A stretch of 64,000 nt of DNA, from assembly GCA_905331475.1 (NCBI GenBank), contig CAJNYU010000035.1:62001-126000 (forward strand), given 5' to 3'. The position numbers were made by a program, and so were the translations under genes. The stretch is from Rotaria socialis. Lineage: Eukaryota > Rotifera > Eurotatoria > Philodinida > Philodinidae. Positions within the stretch are counted from its first letter, which is position 1. Each line of letters opens with the position of its first letter. Of the stretch, positions 24,258-35,877 are shown piece by piece. Under the pieces are notes generated by a model. The model was given only the letters and a program-made list of their open reading frames with translations. It was not told where the DNA came from and made no database searches.

Positions 24258-27200
24258 TATTTCACAAGTCGCTCTTAAACATATATATATATATGTGTGA
24301 CGATTTATACGTATGTTCGAGTGTAAGTGATATTCTTGTACATAATAATGTTCCTCTCTCATGCGCTGTCTCTCTCTTTAGCCGTATATCGCTCTCTCTC
24401 TCTGTTCTCTTCCTGTTTGTGTGGATAGTGTGCGCTGAAGTGGAGAGATCTATAAAAGGAAGTGACAAATTGAAATAAAGACAGAGTGGAAAAAGACGTC
24501 ATATCTGCTTGTTCGTTACAATATATATTATGCACTTTTCTTTTTACTTCTCAGATTATAAAGCACTCGTATGCTGTATATTTAGCTGGAAAAACAATAA
24601 AAATTTGAATGTTTATTTAAACATAAGGTAGGATTTCTATTTCAGACTTTAATTCATGTGTATCAATGATATGTTTGAGTTGAAATAGATTTATTTTCAC
24701 TTAGTAAATAATAGCATGTTGGAAATAGTTCTACGAGGTTGATTTGACATTTTGTATTGTTACTTATATCAAATAACGCAGTTTTTTTTATATTAAATAA
24801 TAACGGTATACTCGTCGTGGCGTGCAGGTGTTTGCTGTCATCCTTCATTAGCTGTTGTAGGCAAGACAGTTTTTGATAGTAATTTAGGACACATGCAATC
24901 TCAACATAGATTTCTCAGTGGAGCACTTGCAGACAAAAAAGGTTTCCAAGTACTTTCTTTTCTTACGATAGTATAATCCTATTTATCTTTTATTAAACAA
25001 CGAAAATTGAATCTGATTATGATCAGTAATCGAAATTGTTGATTTGATACTATATTAATCACAATTCAAGAACCAGAATATTGATCAGACCGATTGATAG
25101 CATTGATTGTTGCTTTTACACTTGCAGCTAAAAGAACTAGGCCATTTCTAAATTAAATTTTCTACTAGAAGGTCGCGATGTAATTTGCTCGACTTTTTTT
25201 TGTAAACCAAAGAAAAATCTGAATTATAGAGGGACTTATTATTTTTGTGCTGGATCTGTACTTCCGATCGAATAATAAGCACATTAGTAACAATTGATGG
25301 AACCTTCAATTACAGATTTGAAAAGAAACGTGTTCCTATTTTGAAAACGTACGAAGTATAGCCAGTTAGAAGTCGCAATAACGTAGGTGCATACATCCTC
25401 TTGATAATTAAAATAATTATGGAGTTAAACAACGAATAGTTTTGTTGATTTTATTTATTGATTCTATGTAATACTTTCTTACACACCCACTCGTATTCTT
25501 CAGGCAATTGTGTGGTCTCCATCGATAAATTTCATTATAACTTTTTATTCTTACGTAGACAATAATAGCAAATAAGAACAAAAAAATAGAATATCCGATA
25601 AATGCGTTTCAATAAGAAAAATTGAATGCATTCTAATCTTGATTGTGTCAGACTATGACAAGAAATATTGAGTAAAATGATCTCGTATTTATGACTATAT
25701 TTCAAAGCTAAATTCGCCAATATGCTAATTAAAAAAGAAAAAGATGATTAAGGTCAAAATTAGAGAAAATGAAACACGAAAAGATAATAACAACGATGTT
25801 GATGACAGAATGGTAAAGAGCCATCTTTGCTTTTTCCTCAAAAAGACTCGATCGTTAGTTCAATTACGACTGAGACAGAGTGAAAAAGTAAGAATTTTGT
25901 TTTCGATTTTTATTCAGATTGATGTAATAGAAAGCATGTTTTTGTAATACATGTGTATGATAAGTATTAGATAATTTTCTTGGAAATAAACTATATTTGT
26001 TTTGTCGTTCACGTATCATTTGGATTGAAACGGTCGGAAATGTGAACCGGAACTTATTATGGTGATCGCTATCGTTACCGAAAAATAAAAAGGAAACAAC
26101 TAGTCGTCTAAACCATTTCCATGCACGTCAAAATCGATCTCTAATCGAACTAGAGAATTTTCACAACAACATCGATGTCTATATATATATATATATATAT
26201 ATATCTTAATATTAACATGTTGCTACTGACTGTTGTTCATCCACAACAAGCGACGGCAAAAGAAAACAAAAAACTACATAAAATTGAATTAGATCATCGT
26301 GCATGTCGATAGTCATATTTTCTCGTTCGTTGTATTCATATTGCTTATAATGATCGTTCTATGCCTTAATTCTAAAATGAGATGACTTATTTTCTTTTTG
26401 TCGACCCGATATTATAAGTCAAGATTTGCATGTCTTCCAAGTGATGTATGATCGACTCATAAGATCTATTCTTTTTCATCAATATTATCTTAATGCGAAG
26501 AGAACAAGATTAGCATGTCCTCCTACTTGTGCATGAAACATCTTATCTGTATTTTACATCGTATTCACATATAAGTATTGCTTTTAGCAGTCTTGATTCT
26601 TTTGACTTTTTCTTTTCAATAAAAACATTTCTATCAATTGTAATGATAGATTCCGAAAATGAGAATATTTGTCTTTGTTCCCATATGATTTCTTCTTCTT
26701 TTTGTTTTTGATAGATAAACAACAAAAAAAATGAGAAATGGATGTATCACAGACGATATATAAATACTATATATAGATATATGCTCGCTGATGTTTTTGG
26801 CATAATATATACAAGCATTTATTTATTCATTTAGTGAGAAAAATAATCATTCCTTATAATAAATTTACGACAAGTTTTAATTGTCTCATTTGAATATTTT
26901 TATTCTGCAAGCATACGCCTACAGAATTTCATCATTATTTAAAAAGAACAAAAAGAAAATGACATCTATTTTTTTTTTTGCATGCGACAACTTCTTTTTC
27001 TTTTGTTTTTTGTTCAATTCTCTTGAAAGTTAGTTACACGAATAGACATCTATATACGCTTCTATGTGTTCAGCAAGCACTTCTAGTTTAACTCCGCAGA
27101 GGTTTTCTTGTCATTTGATGCGTCTTCTCATATGTGTAGTGAGAAAGAACGAGAGATAAATTGTGAAATCATATATACGCGAAGAGAGAAAAACGAGATT

Positions 27201-27317
27201 AAAGATGAAACTAAGAATGACTTTGCTTTCAATGGCGAGCCATTTGATAGATAGTTAATTATGTTAACATACATCTTACTGAAAACCTTTTTCTTTTCAC
27301 TTGTTAATATCTAACAG
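24258..27317. other. Intergenic region between transposon nest and GPCR
   Basis: About 3 kb without a supported gene. It contains a TA microsatellite (about 26180-26204), TC-rich stretches near 24355-24410, and one short open stretch near 24823-24970 that looks exon-like but matches nothing I recognise. The GPCR promoter and any 5' exon should lie at its right end. Confidence 0.6.
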
Positions 27318-27345
27318 TGAGAGAAGAAGAAAAACAAACAAAAGA

Positions 27346-28985
27346 ATGATTGCACGTCTGATTGGTTTTGCTGCACTAACGATCATCACCGTTCTCGGAA
27401 ATATAATTATTGTTATTGCTATATGCGTAGAACCAAGATTGAAAAGCGTATGTTCATTTGACATGATTTTATTTTTTGTTCATTTTTGAAATTTTTATTA
27501 AGGTGAGCAATTACTTAATTATTAATTTAGCTGTTGCTGACTTTTTTGTCGGCACAACAGTTATTCCATTCATATCACTTTGGGAAATCAATGGTAAATG
27601 GCTTTTTGGTGAACTATTATGTAATATATGGTTGTGTTGTACTTTATTATTTTGTACTGTATCTTTTTTAACAATGTCTGCGATAGCATTAGATCGTTAT
27701 TTATATCTAATTGAATCGAAAATGAATCGTAAGCGACGTACAGTACGACGAGCATTTTCATTAATTATATTAACATGGTTGATTCCAGCAATGGTTTGGA
27801 TACCAGGTAAGAATTGATAGGGAGATTTTTATTTTTGTTTATTATTTCATTTTTTTAAATATCTCGTTCAAAGGTGTTATTGTACATAGTTATATGCCTG
27901 GATGCTCGCCACTTGTTTTACCTGAAAACGGCTGCTATTTACAAGGACGTTCTATTTATGTTTTGATAGCAACAATTTTATTGTTCTTCTTGCCAATGAT
28001 CGGCATGATTGTATTATATATAAAAATCTTCCGTGTATTACATGGCCAAATGAGCAAATTATTAGTTTGGTTAACAGAAGTTAAACTTAACAATGGACGT
28101 CGTACATCACAAACAATTGTGTTCGATCCGTTGACAGGTACTGGAAATGAAACAGGCGGCGGACGTGGACCTGCATCGACAGCAAGTAGCACATCAAATT
28201 TTCATCAGCAAACGGCACGTTGTACAACAATCGGAAGTATGAATAATATAAATTACATCCATCATCATCATCATCACCCACGTATGACAACTAATTATGC
28301 CACAATACGTACTATTAAAAATGCTGCAGCAATGGAAACAAATAAGTATCGTTTAACACAACAGCAACAGCAGGAACAAGAATTATTACAAACAGCTGAT
28401 GAATTATCGACGAGTACAAAACATAGATTTCGTCGTGCTGTTCACGCTATTGTATGGCTTGGACGTACAAGAGACTCAGCTGGCATCAATAAGGGTTCAT
28501 TTAAAGAATATCGTGAAAATTCTCAAGCACGTTCAAATAAAAAACTTTTCTATACATCGGCATGGTCGTCAGCGGGAACAAATAATAATCCGTTTCGGCG
28601 TGCACGTAACGCAACATATAGACGTGCTATATCAACAAGTGGTTCACTATTGCAGAGACAAATAAGTGTTGCACGACGACAACAACAGCAAAAGATGCGT
28701 TTAGCTAAACAGCGCCGTGTGGCACGTACACTTGGTGTACTTATATTTGTTTTTCTTGTTTCCTGGCTACCATTTACAATACTATGGCCTGTGCAAAGAT
28801 CTTTCGGTCATAAATATGTATCAAATAGTCTATTAAGAAAAACCCTATGGTTAACATATGCCAATACATTTATTAATCCATTTCTTTATTTTTTCTCGAA
28901 TAATGATTTTCGTTATGCGTTACGAAGAATATTAAAATGTTGTTTTCGACAAAATGGTAGTAGTTCAAATATACAGATAAAATAA
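27346..28985 (+). CDS. Class A (rhodopsin-type) G-protein-coupled receptor, amine-receptor-like, orphan
   Basis: Three exons (27346-27447, 27503-27806, 27874-28985) give 505 residues. TM1 carries GN (VLGNIIIV). TM2 carries NLAVADF. The TM3 disulfide Cys is followed by DRY (ALDRY). TM6 carries SWLPF and TM7 carries WLTYANTFINPFLYF, with W and Y at 7.40/7.43 and NPxxY as in amine receptors. A long third intracellular loop, rich in Gln, Arg and Ser with a run of six His, lies between TM5 and TM6. Counting back from DRY, position 3.32 is Thr rather than the Asp that binds amines. The N-terminus before TM1 is very short from the first ATG. The frame stays open upstream to an acceptor-like CTAACAG ending at 27317, so an upstream exon is possible but was not found. 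The gene ends 28 bp from the P5CS stop codon on the opposite strand. Confidence 0.88.
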
Positions 28986-29018
28986 TAAATACAAATGCAA
29001 AGCAAAAAATTATTTATT
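28984..29018. promoter_or_regulatory. Convergent 3' ends: AATAAA hexamers overlapping both stop codons
   Basis: The plus-strand AATAAA at 28984-28989 overlaps the GPCR stop (28983-28985). The minus-strand AATAAA (29013-29018) overlaps the P5CS stop (29014-29016). Whether either hexamer is the working signal is not known. If used, the two mRNAs would overlap in antisense. Confidence 0.45.
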
Positions 29019-32000
29019 TGCATTTTTCTTCTACAAAATTATCTATTAATCCTAATGTTTCATGAACAAAATTTTTACGCCCTTCAGTAAAATCTGCAAC
29101 AACATCACCATGACCTTCAACGATCCATTTGGTTGTTAATAAACCTTCGATACCAACCGGACCACGTGCATGTATACGGCCGGTACTAATGCCAACTTCA
29201 GCACCTAATTTAATGATCGTCTTTCATTTATTAGAAATTTTTATTTCTGCTTTTCTTTTCTACGTACCTAAACCAAATCGATAACCATCTGAAAAACGTG
29301 TACTAACATTATGAAAAACGCATGCACTATCAACATCATTAAGAAAATTGCTGGCTGTATTTTCTATGCATCAAAAATAAATAAATAAATATTTTTTCTT
29401 TGCTGTATTTTTCTGTGTACAAATAAAATACTTACGATTTTCAGTTACGATTGAATCCGTATGATTAGAACTAAACTTATTAATATGTTCAATGGCATCT
29501 TTGACATCATCAACAACTTCAATAGCACATTGCAAATCACCATATTCAACACGTAACGATGTTGCTGATGGTGGCGGGAATGGAACCATTGTTGATAAAC
29601 GAGGTCCCGAGTAAACCTTGACCTAAATGAAAGAGAGTAAGTCTTTGTCATATTCCTTTTTAACCATTAATTTTTATAATGAAATCAAAGTGCTTTTAAT
29701 AGCTTTCTTTTTGATGAAACGACTCTTGTTCGTCACTTGAAACTACCAAACAGAAAACTTACTTATTTTCTTTCCATAATAAAATAATTGAAAAAAAGAT
29801 TGCTATTTATATATACCACTGCTTCTTTTTACATTTCATAATGTACTCAAAAAGAAAATGAAGCTATTTTAGTCAAGAAAACAAACCTTTTCACTGCGTA
29901 ATAAATCTATTAGTGATTCAAAAAATGGTGTTCGAATAAGGTCTTTATGAATAAGTAATGTTTCCATAGCATTGCAAGCACTTGGATAATCACATTTTGA
30001 ATCTCGTACTTAAGAAAGTGCGAATAATAAAATATCCGACTTTTTCTTTAATAGAAAAAACTTACCAATACGTAAAGCCATATCTAAATTTGCATCTTTA
30101 TCAACATATACATGACAAATACCTTCTGCATGACCTAATACGGGTATATGTATACTTTGCTTTTGCACCGAACGTACAAGTTCATTGGAACCACGTGGTA
30201 TAACAAGATCGATATATTTTCCTAACTTCAGTAAATCTGACACTTGTTCACGTTTATTAATCTTTAATGACAATTATTCTTTCCTTTTTAGAATGCTCAA
30301 ATATATGATTAATAATTACTAGAGCAATTGTGTCTCGGGATGCATGTGGTTCAAGTGCATCTTGTATTAGTTTTGTTAATATTTCATTTGAATATTTAGC
30401 TTCTGAACCACCTTTCAATAGAAGACCATTACCAGAACATATTGATAGTGCAGCTATTTGTGGTAAACTATCAGGCCGGGATTCAAATATAACAAGAAGA
30501 ACACCGATTGGGGCTGTAATTTGTTTTAGTAGTAACCCGTCTGCAAGACGTGTTCGACGAACAACTTTTCCTAAATAGTTTCAGTGTGACAATCAAAAAT
30601 AAATGAATTGCGTAAGAAATATATTCTACAAACCAAGTACGCCACTTTTTTCAGCTATTTGCTGAAGTCCAAGTGATAATGTTTGTAGTTTTTTTTCTGT
30701 AAGACCAAGACGTCCAATTAAAGATGATTTAAGACCTATGAATAGAGTTCTTTTGAAATAAAATAAAGAGAATTTAACATCAAACCTCCTTTTATTGCTT
30801 CGTCTAAATCGTGTTTATTTGCATGTAGAATATCATTTGAATATTCATTTAAATTTGATGCAATTTTATTAATTATTTCTTTACGTTGATGACTTGTTAA
30901 CTTTTGTAAAAGTCGACTACCATCACGAGCTACGAAAATTTAAAACATAACATTTTATAAGCAAAACATATTACAATGAAACCTTTTATAGCTTGAATAT
31001 CAACTGGTAACGATGTATTAGGAATATTTGTAAAAAATGTTCCAATTTTTTTTCCATCAATTATATTTAAAATAGCTTTATCGATTTGTCCATTTGTTAT
31101 AACTACACCAACATCATGATCGAGTGCCCATGACGCGCATTTTACCTAAAAAAACAAAAACAAAAAAAGATAACTTCATTTTCTTGAATAAAGAACAGAA
31201 ACGAAAAGAAAAAGCAACATCTCTTACCTTAGACTCCATGCCGCCAGTACCCACTTTTGAACGAGCACCAAATGTAATTAATTGTGAATCGTTTTTCGGG
31301 CAAAACGTATTCAATAATCTTGAACCTTCTGCTTCCGGTGGTCCTGTATATAGACCATTGACATCACTCATTATTAATAATAAATCTGCCGATATTAAAA
31401 CAGCTAAACGAGCAGCTAATGAATCATTATCATTAATTACAATATCATCTTTTGCTGCTGTTACTTCAGCGTCGGTATCTGTACATGGCGCAACTGCATC
31501 GTTTGTATTTAAAATAGGTATAATATTTAAGTTAAGTAGTTCATCAAGTGTCGCTTGTAAATTTTTTCTACTATCAGCATTGTAGAAATCACTTTTTGTT
31601 ACTAATACTTGTGCAACACCAATGTTATATTGTTGAAACATTCGTTCGTAGAACGACATTAAACCTTTCTGTCCAAAAGCAGCACATGCTTGTCTTTGAA
31701 TAGCCAAACGGCTGTTGAGTAAAATATCTTTAGGTGAAAGGGATTTTCTCATTGTCATTGTCATCATAGCTTCTTTGCGTAGAACTTGTCTACCGAATGC
31801 AACTGCTCCACTAGTTACCAATAACATTTGTCGGCCTTCGTTTTGTAATTGTGACACTTGTTCAACTGTTGATGCTAAACGTCCTATGGCTAGGCCATCT
31901 TCATTTTCACGTGTTATCAATGCTGTACCAAGTTTAACAATAATACGACGTGCATCTTTCATATCAGTACGACATGAGATTGATGATTTTTTTGGTTTTA

Positions 32001-32177
32001 TTGTTCCATTGGTATGCAATACTATAAAAGCAGTGAAATTTAAAATATAAAAATCGAAAATTATTTATTTCTATTTTTTTTACATGATGAAACTGCCGTT
32101 TGTGCACGTTTCGATACTATATTTAATGTACTCATTCGACTCCATGATGAATATCCATAACGAGATAAAATTGACAT
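29014..32177 (-). CDS. ALDH18A1: Delta-1-pyrroline-5-carboxylate synthase (ALDH18A1/P5CS), mitochondrial
   Basis: A bifunctional enzyme: glutamate 5-kinase followed by gamma-glutamyl phosphate reductase, making P5C for proline and ornithine. Eleven exons sum to 779 residues (human 795): 32084-32177, 31228-32021, 30983-31145, 30786-30929, 30634-30735, 30320-30570, 30066-30261, 29887-30008, 29436-29622, 29268-29363, 29014-29204. The first exon gives a 31-residue Arg/Ser-rich leader without acidic residues, fitting a mitochondrial transit peptide. Kinase motifs: [46 protein letters not shown]. Reductase motifs: [71 protein letters not shown] (catalytic Cys), [16 protein letters not shown]. The start ATG was chosen because it opens the transit peptide and is in frame through the first intron. 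Confidence 0.96.
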
Positions 32178-33828
32178 GGCTGATTTTTTATTTTTTTTTT
32201 CTGTATAAATTAAAATACAATAATTTACGTCTACTTTTATTTGCTAAACTTCAATTGTCTTATCACATATGATGAATGCTAGAAGGGCTAAACGCGATAG
32301 TATGCATGTTATGATATAAGCTTGTTTCGAATCATGCATTGAAAGTATGATCATTTGCATGATTATCTATGGTATTTCGTATGCATATCAGTACAAGTAC
32401 ATCTTCTTTATTTCTTGTGTTTTAAGATAATATTTCAAACATGAATAACACATATGAGAGTTTATGCGAATAACAGTTGCGGTAAATAATAATTTCAGAT
32501 GTTTCATTGTCCGATAAAACACTACTTTATCTTAGCAAAGATAAATGAAAGTTAATAAAAAAAAACTCAAGATAACATCAGTGTATAGTCAAAAGTACAT
32601 AGAGAGAATATGAGTAAAAATTCCACCTTTTAGTTCGAGTTGATAATTTATCTAGAAACTATGTAATTATAACACATTGAAGATCAAAAGAAATTTAGCA
32701 TTTAATATTGTTATTATTTGATTCCCGTCATTTGCAATAACAACAGAAAAACATGCCTAGAAAATATTATTTTACCACCGAAGTACTTTTTCTTTGTGTT
32801 ATTCAGTGCAGATTTGGAGAAAGAAATTATCTCTTTCATCATTTACCAGAAATATGTGCGAGTGCGATAGTAAATGACACTGGTATACACAACCAGATGT
32901 AGCCCTCGATCCGATATCATCGTAAATATCAGCTGAATAACTGCAATTTTCTGTCAAAATCAAGCATTTATGCGATTAATCAGCCTAATAAATCGCGACA
33001 AAACTACTGAATATTCGATAACATAAGATTAGATGAGAATCATTTTATCCCATGTTTTGTTTATTTTCAACCATAAATAAACTTGTAAATATTTTTCTTT
33101 CTTATGCAATATACATAGAGAGAGAGAGAGAGTTGTTAGTGTTAATCAGATACATACAACAAACAATCCACTAATATAATCCCTTTGAAAATTATCAATG
33201 ATTGTATAATACCCATTATTCTGACATTTAATAATTACCCTTGACATTATACCAATGATTTTCTCCATCTTTCTATCATGCATAACCATATTTTAGTTAA
33301 CACGTTTCCTGTTATTTTTATCAGATTGTATTTTTCTTTATAAGATCTAATAATTATTTCTGTATTTGCACAGCCGCCAATTAACATTGAATAAGGATGT
33401 TTCCCGACACAAAAGAAAAACTAAATCTTCCGGACCGCCTTTTTCTTTCTGGCGGAAAACACTGAAAGTTATTCAAATATAATAATTTATATACAAAGAT
33501 GCTCTTAATTTATATGTTTAGTTCTGAATGGCATAAAGAAACAAAAATTGGCGTTTTCTTTTCTTTTTTCTTTTTATTGACTTGTTCGGGAAAACGGAAA
33601 GCACATATCATTCTAAATTAAACACGCGAAGAAAAAAAAAGTAAACAAAAAAGTAAAAAGAGACAAATTAGGACTGACACCAAAAAAAGTTGCATATGTA
33701 TATCATAATGTAGATGCTTCCTGAGATCCCATTTTAGTTTTTATAAATGCACATTTATATTTATATATATAATACGAGTATCACAGACAAAACATTCTCA
33801 TTCTTCTCCTAGTTTTTATTTTTATTTT
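32178..33828. other. Intergenic region between P5CS 5' end and innexin 3' end
   Basis: About 1.65 kb, A/T-rich, without a supported exon. A GA run lies near 33117-33134. Upstream sequences of P5CS should be at the left edge. No motif was identified. Confidence 0.6.
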
Positions 33829-35877
33829 TTAAACGTCAGTATCCTTTGCAGATTTAGAAGTGTCATGAATATTTTCTGGCTTCTCGTTAATTAATTGTTG
33901 TTGCAGTTTTCGATGTAAAAACGATGGCAGTGGAGGTGGTGGAATGCGAGATAATCGTGGTCGATAATTATTTATTGGTGTATTTCCATTTTGATAATTT
34001 AGATTTGTTCCTGGTGTACTCGTATTAATATTATTGTCCGTTGAACTTACCGACTGAGATGGAGGTGCATAAAGACGATTTACTGTTTTAAAGCGGGTCC
34101 ATAGTTGATTGATTATTTCTGTTACAACAAGATCGCTGCTATTTACTGACAATAAACGTGTAACGAAAACTCCGTCGTCTTTTAAGTAATGTAAAACGAA
34201 TTCGCGTGCTAATTGACGTTCTTCTTGGGGATTAAAAGATGACATTATACCAAGATGACGTTTAACAAAATGAATCTTTTCACCTGAATAAAGAAGAAAA
34301 TTAGATCTTAATTCGTTTTAAATAGAATTTGTATTAGACAGAAAAGAATGTCATCTTTATAGAAAATTTTTATTTGTTCCCAATAGAATTCTGTAATTTA
34401 CATGTGCCGTTTTTCCATTAACGATTCCCAGGAGATGTGACTCTTCAACAAAAAAAAACTACATAAAAACTTACGCGAAACAGTACAATGATATAACCAA
34501 ACAAGAAAATCATAAATTGTTGCTAGAAACAAAATATATATAATAAACATAGACGAAAGAAACGCCTTCTCTCTATAAACCTACCAGCACTAATTGATAT
34601 AAGCCAAAACCATTGAATAATAAAAATTACTTCATTAAATAAATTTATTCGTAATACACATTGTACTGTGTAAAAATGATTAATACCAATTTCTCGAATT
34701 TTAAAATCACTAATCGAAGAAACAGTAGAGAAAACTTTCAATTTGAATTTGTTTTTTTGCGAAAAAAAAAACTTACCAATAAGTCACTTTAGGAAAATGT
34801 CGATTTTCAGTCCAACGTTGATTTTTAAATAATTTTTCAATGACTTCAAAGCCAAATAAATAATATTCGTTGCCTAGAAATGCATTTAATAAAAATAATT
34901 GTGCTAATGCGTTAACAAGCCACATCAATTTGACAAGGAAATAGACGATAACCAGATAATTTCCGTAATGACGATTCGAACAAAAGAAACATAATTGGAA
35001 AAATCGCCGAATACATGAGAAACGTTTTTGAATGTGATGTCGAGTTAATTGTGCTCGAGCTGATATATAACGTTCAATGTTAACAATTAAATAGCTCATT
35101 ATACGATCTCGGGATTCATACTGTTCAACTTGTTCATATTTCTACAAAAACCAAAATCAAAATTAACCATTCAGTAACAAAACAAAAAATCATCACTTAC
35201 TATGGCTGCATCAACAAGATTTACTAAATCAAGACCTGATCTTACATTGAGTGTACGCCAAACAACACGTGGGAAATAGAATAAGAATGCTTGAAATAAT
35301 AAAATGAAGGGAACCCATTGATAATAGAGCTGAAGTAGAAATGAAAAACAAAAAAAAACGAATTACAATCAAATAACTACATTAAAAAATCAAAATGATC
35401 TATTATTTACGATATCTTTATTGCGTCGACTTGATTCTTCGTCAGGCAATTCTTGATCAATCGGAATATCTAATAAAATAGAAATCAAATTTTGCTCTAT
35501 TAAATAATATTAACATTAATTCTATTGCTTACAATAAGTATTAGCGATCCAACAATAACTGTCTGTATAAGCTTCATAAGACGGTTTGAATTGTGCGGGT
35601 ACCTAACCAATCAAAATAAAATGATTTTGTTAACAAAGACAATAATATTTACCCAACAGTCGATAGGATCTCCTAAAATATAATTAATAGTAATAACAAC
35701 AACAAACCGTTGTTTATATCTCCTACCGGCGTATTGTTTAGTCGTGACAAGAATAGCAAAAACAACGCATATAGTTGTTGTATATCGATGACTGAGCCGA
35801 TCCACATAAGAATCATCATCACGAAATTGTCTTAAATTTGAAACAGAGAGACCAGCGAGTTGTCTGACTAATTCCAT
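33829..35877 (-). CDS. Innexin gap-junction protein
   Basis: Innexins form invertebrate gap-junction channels and hemichannels in the plasma membrane. Nine exons sum to 473 residues: 35727-35877, 35653-35672, 35533-35602, 35411-35469, 35201-35329, 34777-35141, 34585-34709, 34475-34522, 33829-34283. The family signature YYQWVPF is at about residue 102. The first loop has the Cys pair (C56 in DPIDCW and C74 in SYCWIAN). The second loop has the pair in YCDFK and VQCVLRINLFNE, followed by TM4 (IFIIQWFWLISISA). Four membrane segments are visible. The C-terminal tail is about 150 residues, with a Pro-rich stretch (RIPPPPLPSFL). The second exon is only 20 nt and encodes the first extracellular Cys. 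The start ATG follows directly after an AG, as at a splice acceptor, so the 5' UTR may be joined by cis- or trans-splicing. Confidence 0.95.

Noticed and set aside
27956..28290. Antisense frames across the GPCR third intracellular loop
   Set aside because: Shadows of the real coding strand; composition mirrors the His and Gln/Thr codons of the receptor.
31124..32050. Plus-strand open frames over the P5CS kinase exon
   Set aside because: Reverse-strand shadows of a well-supported enzyme exon.
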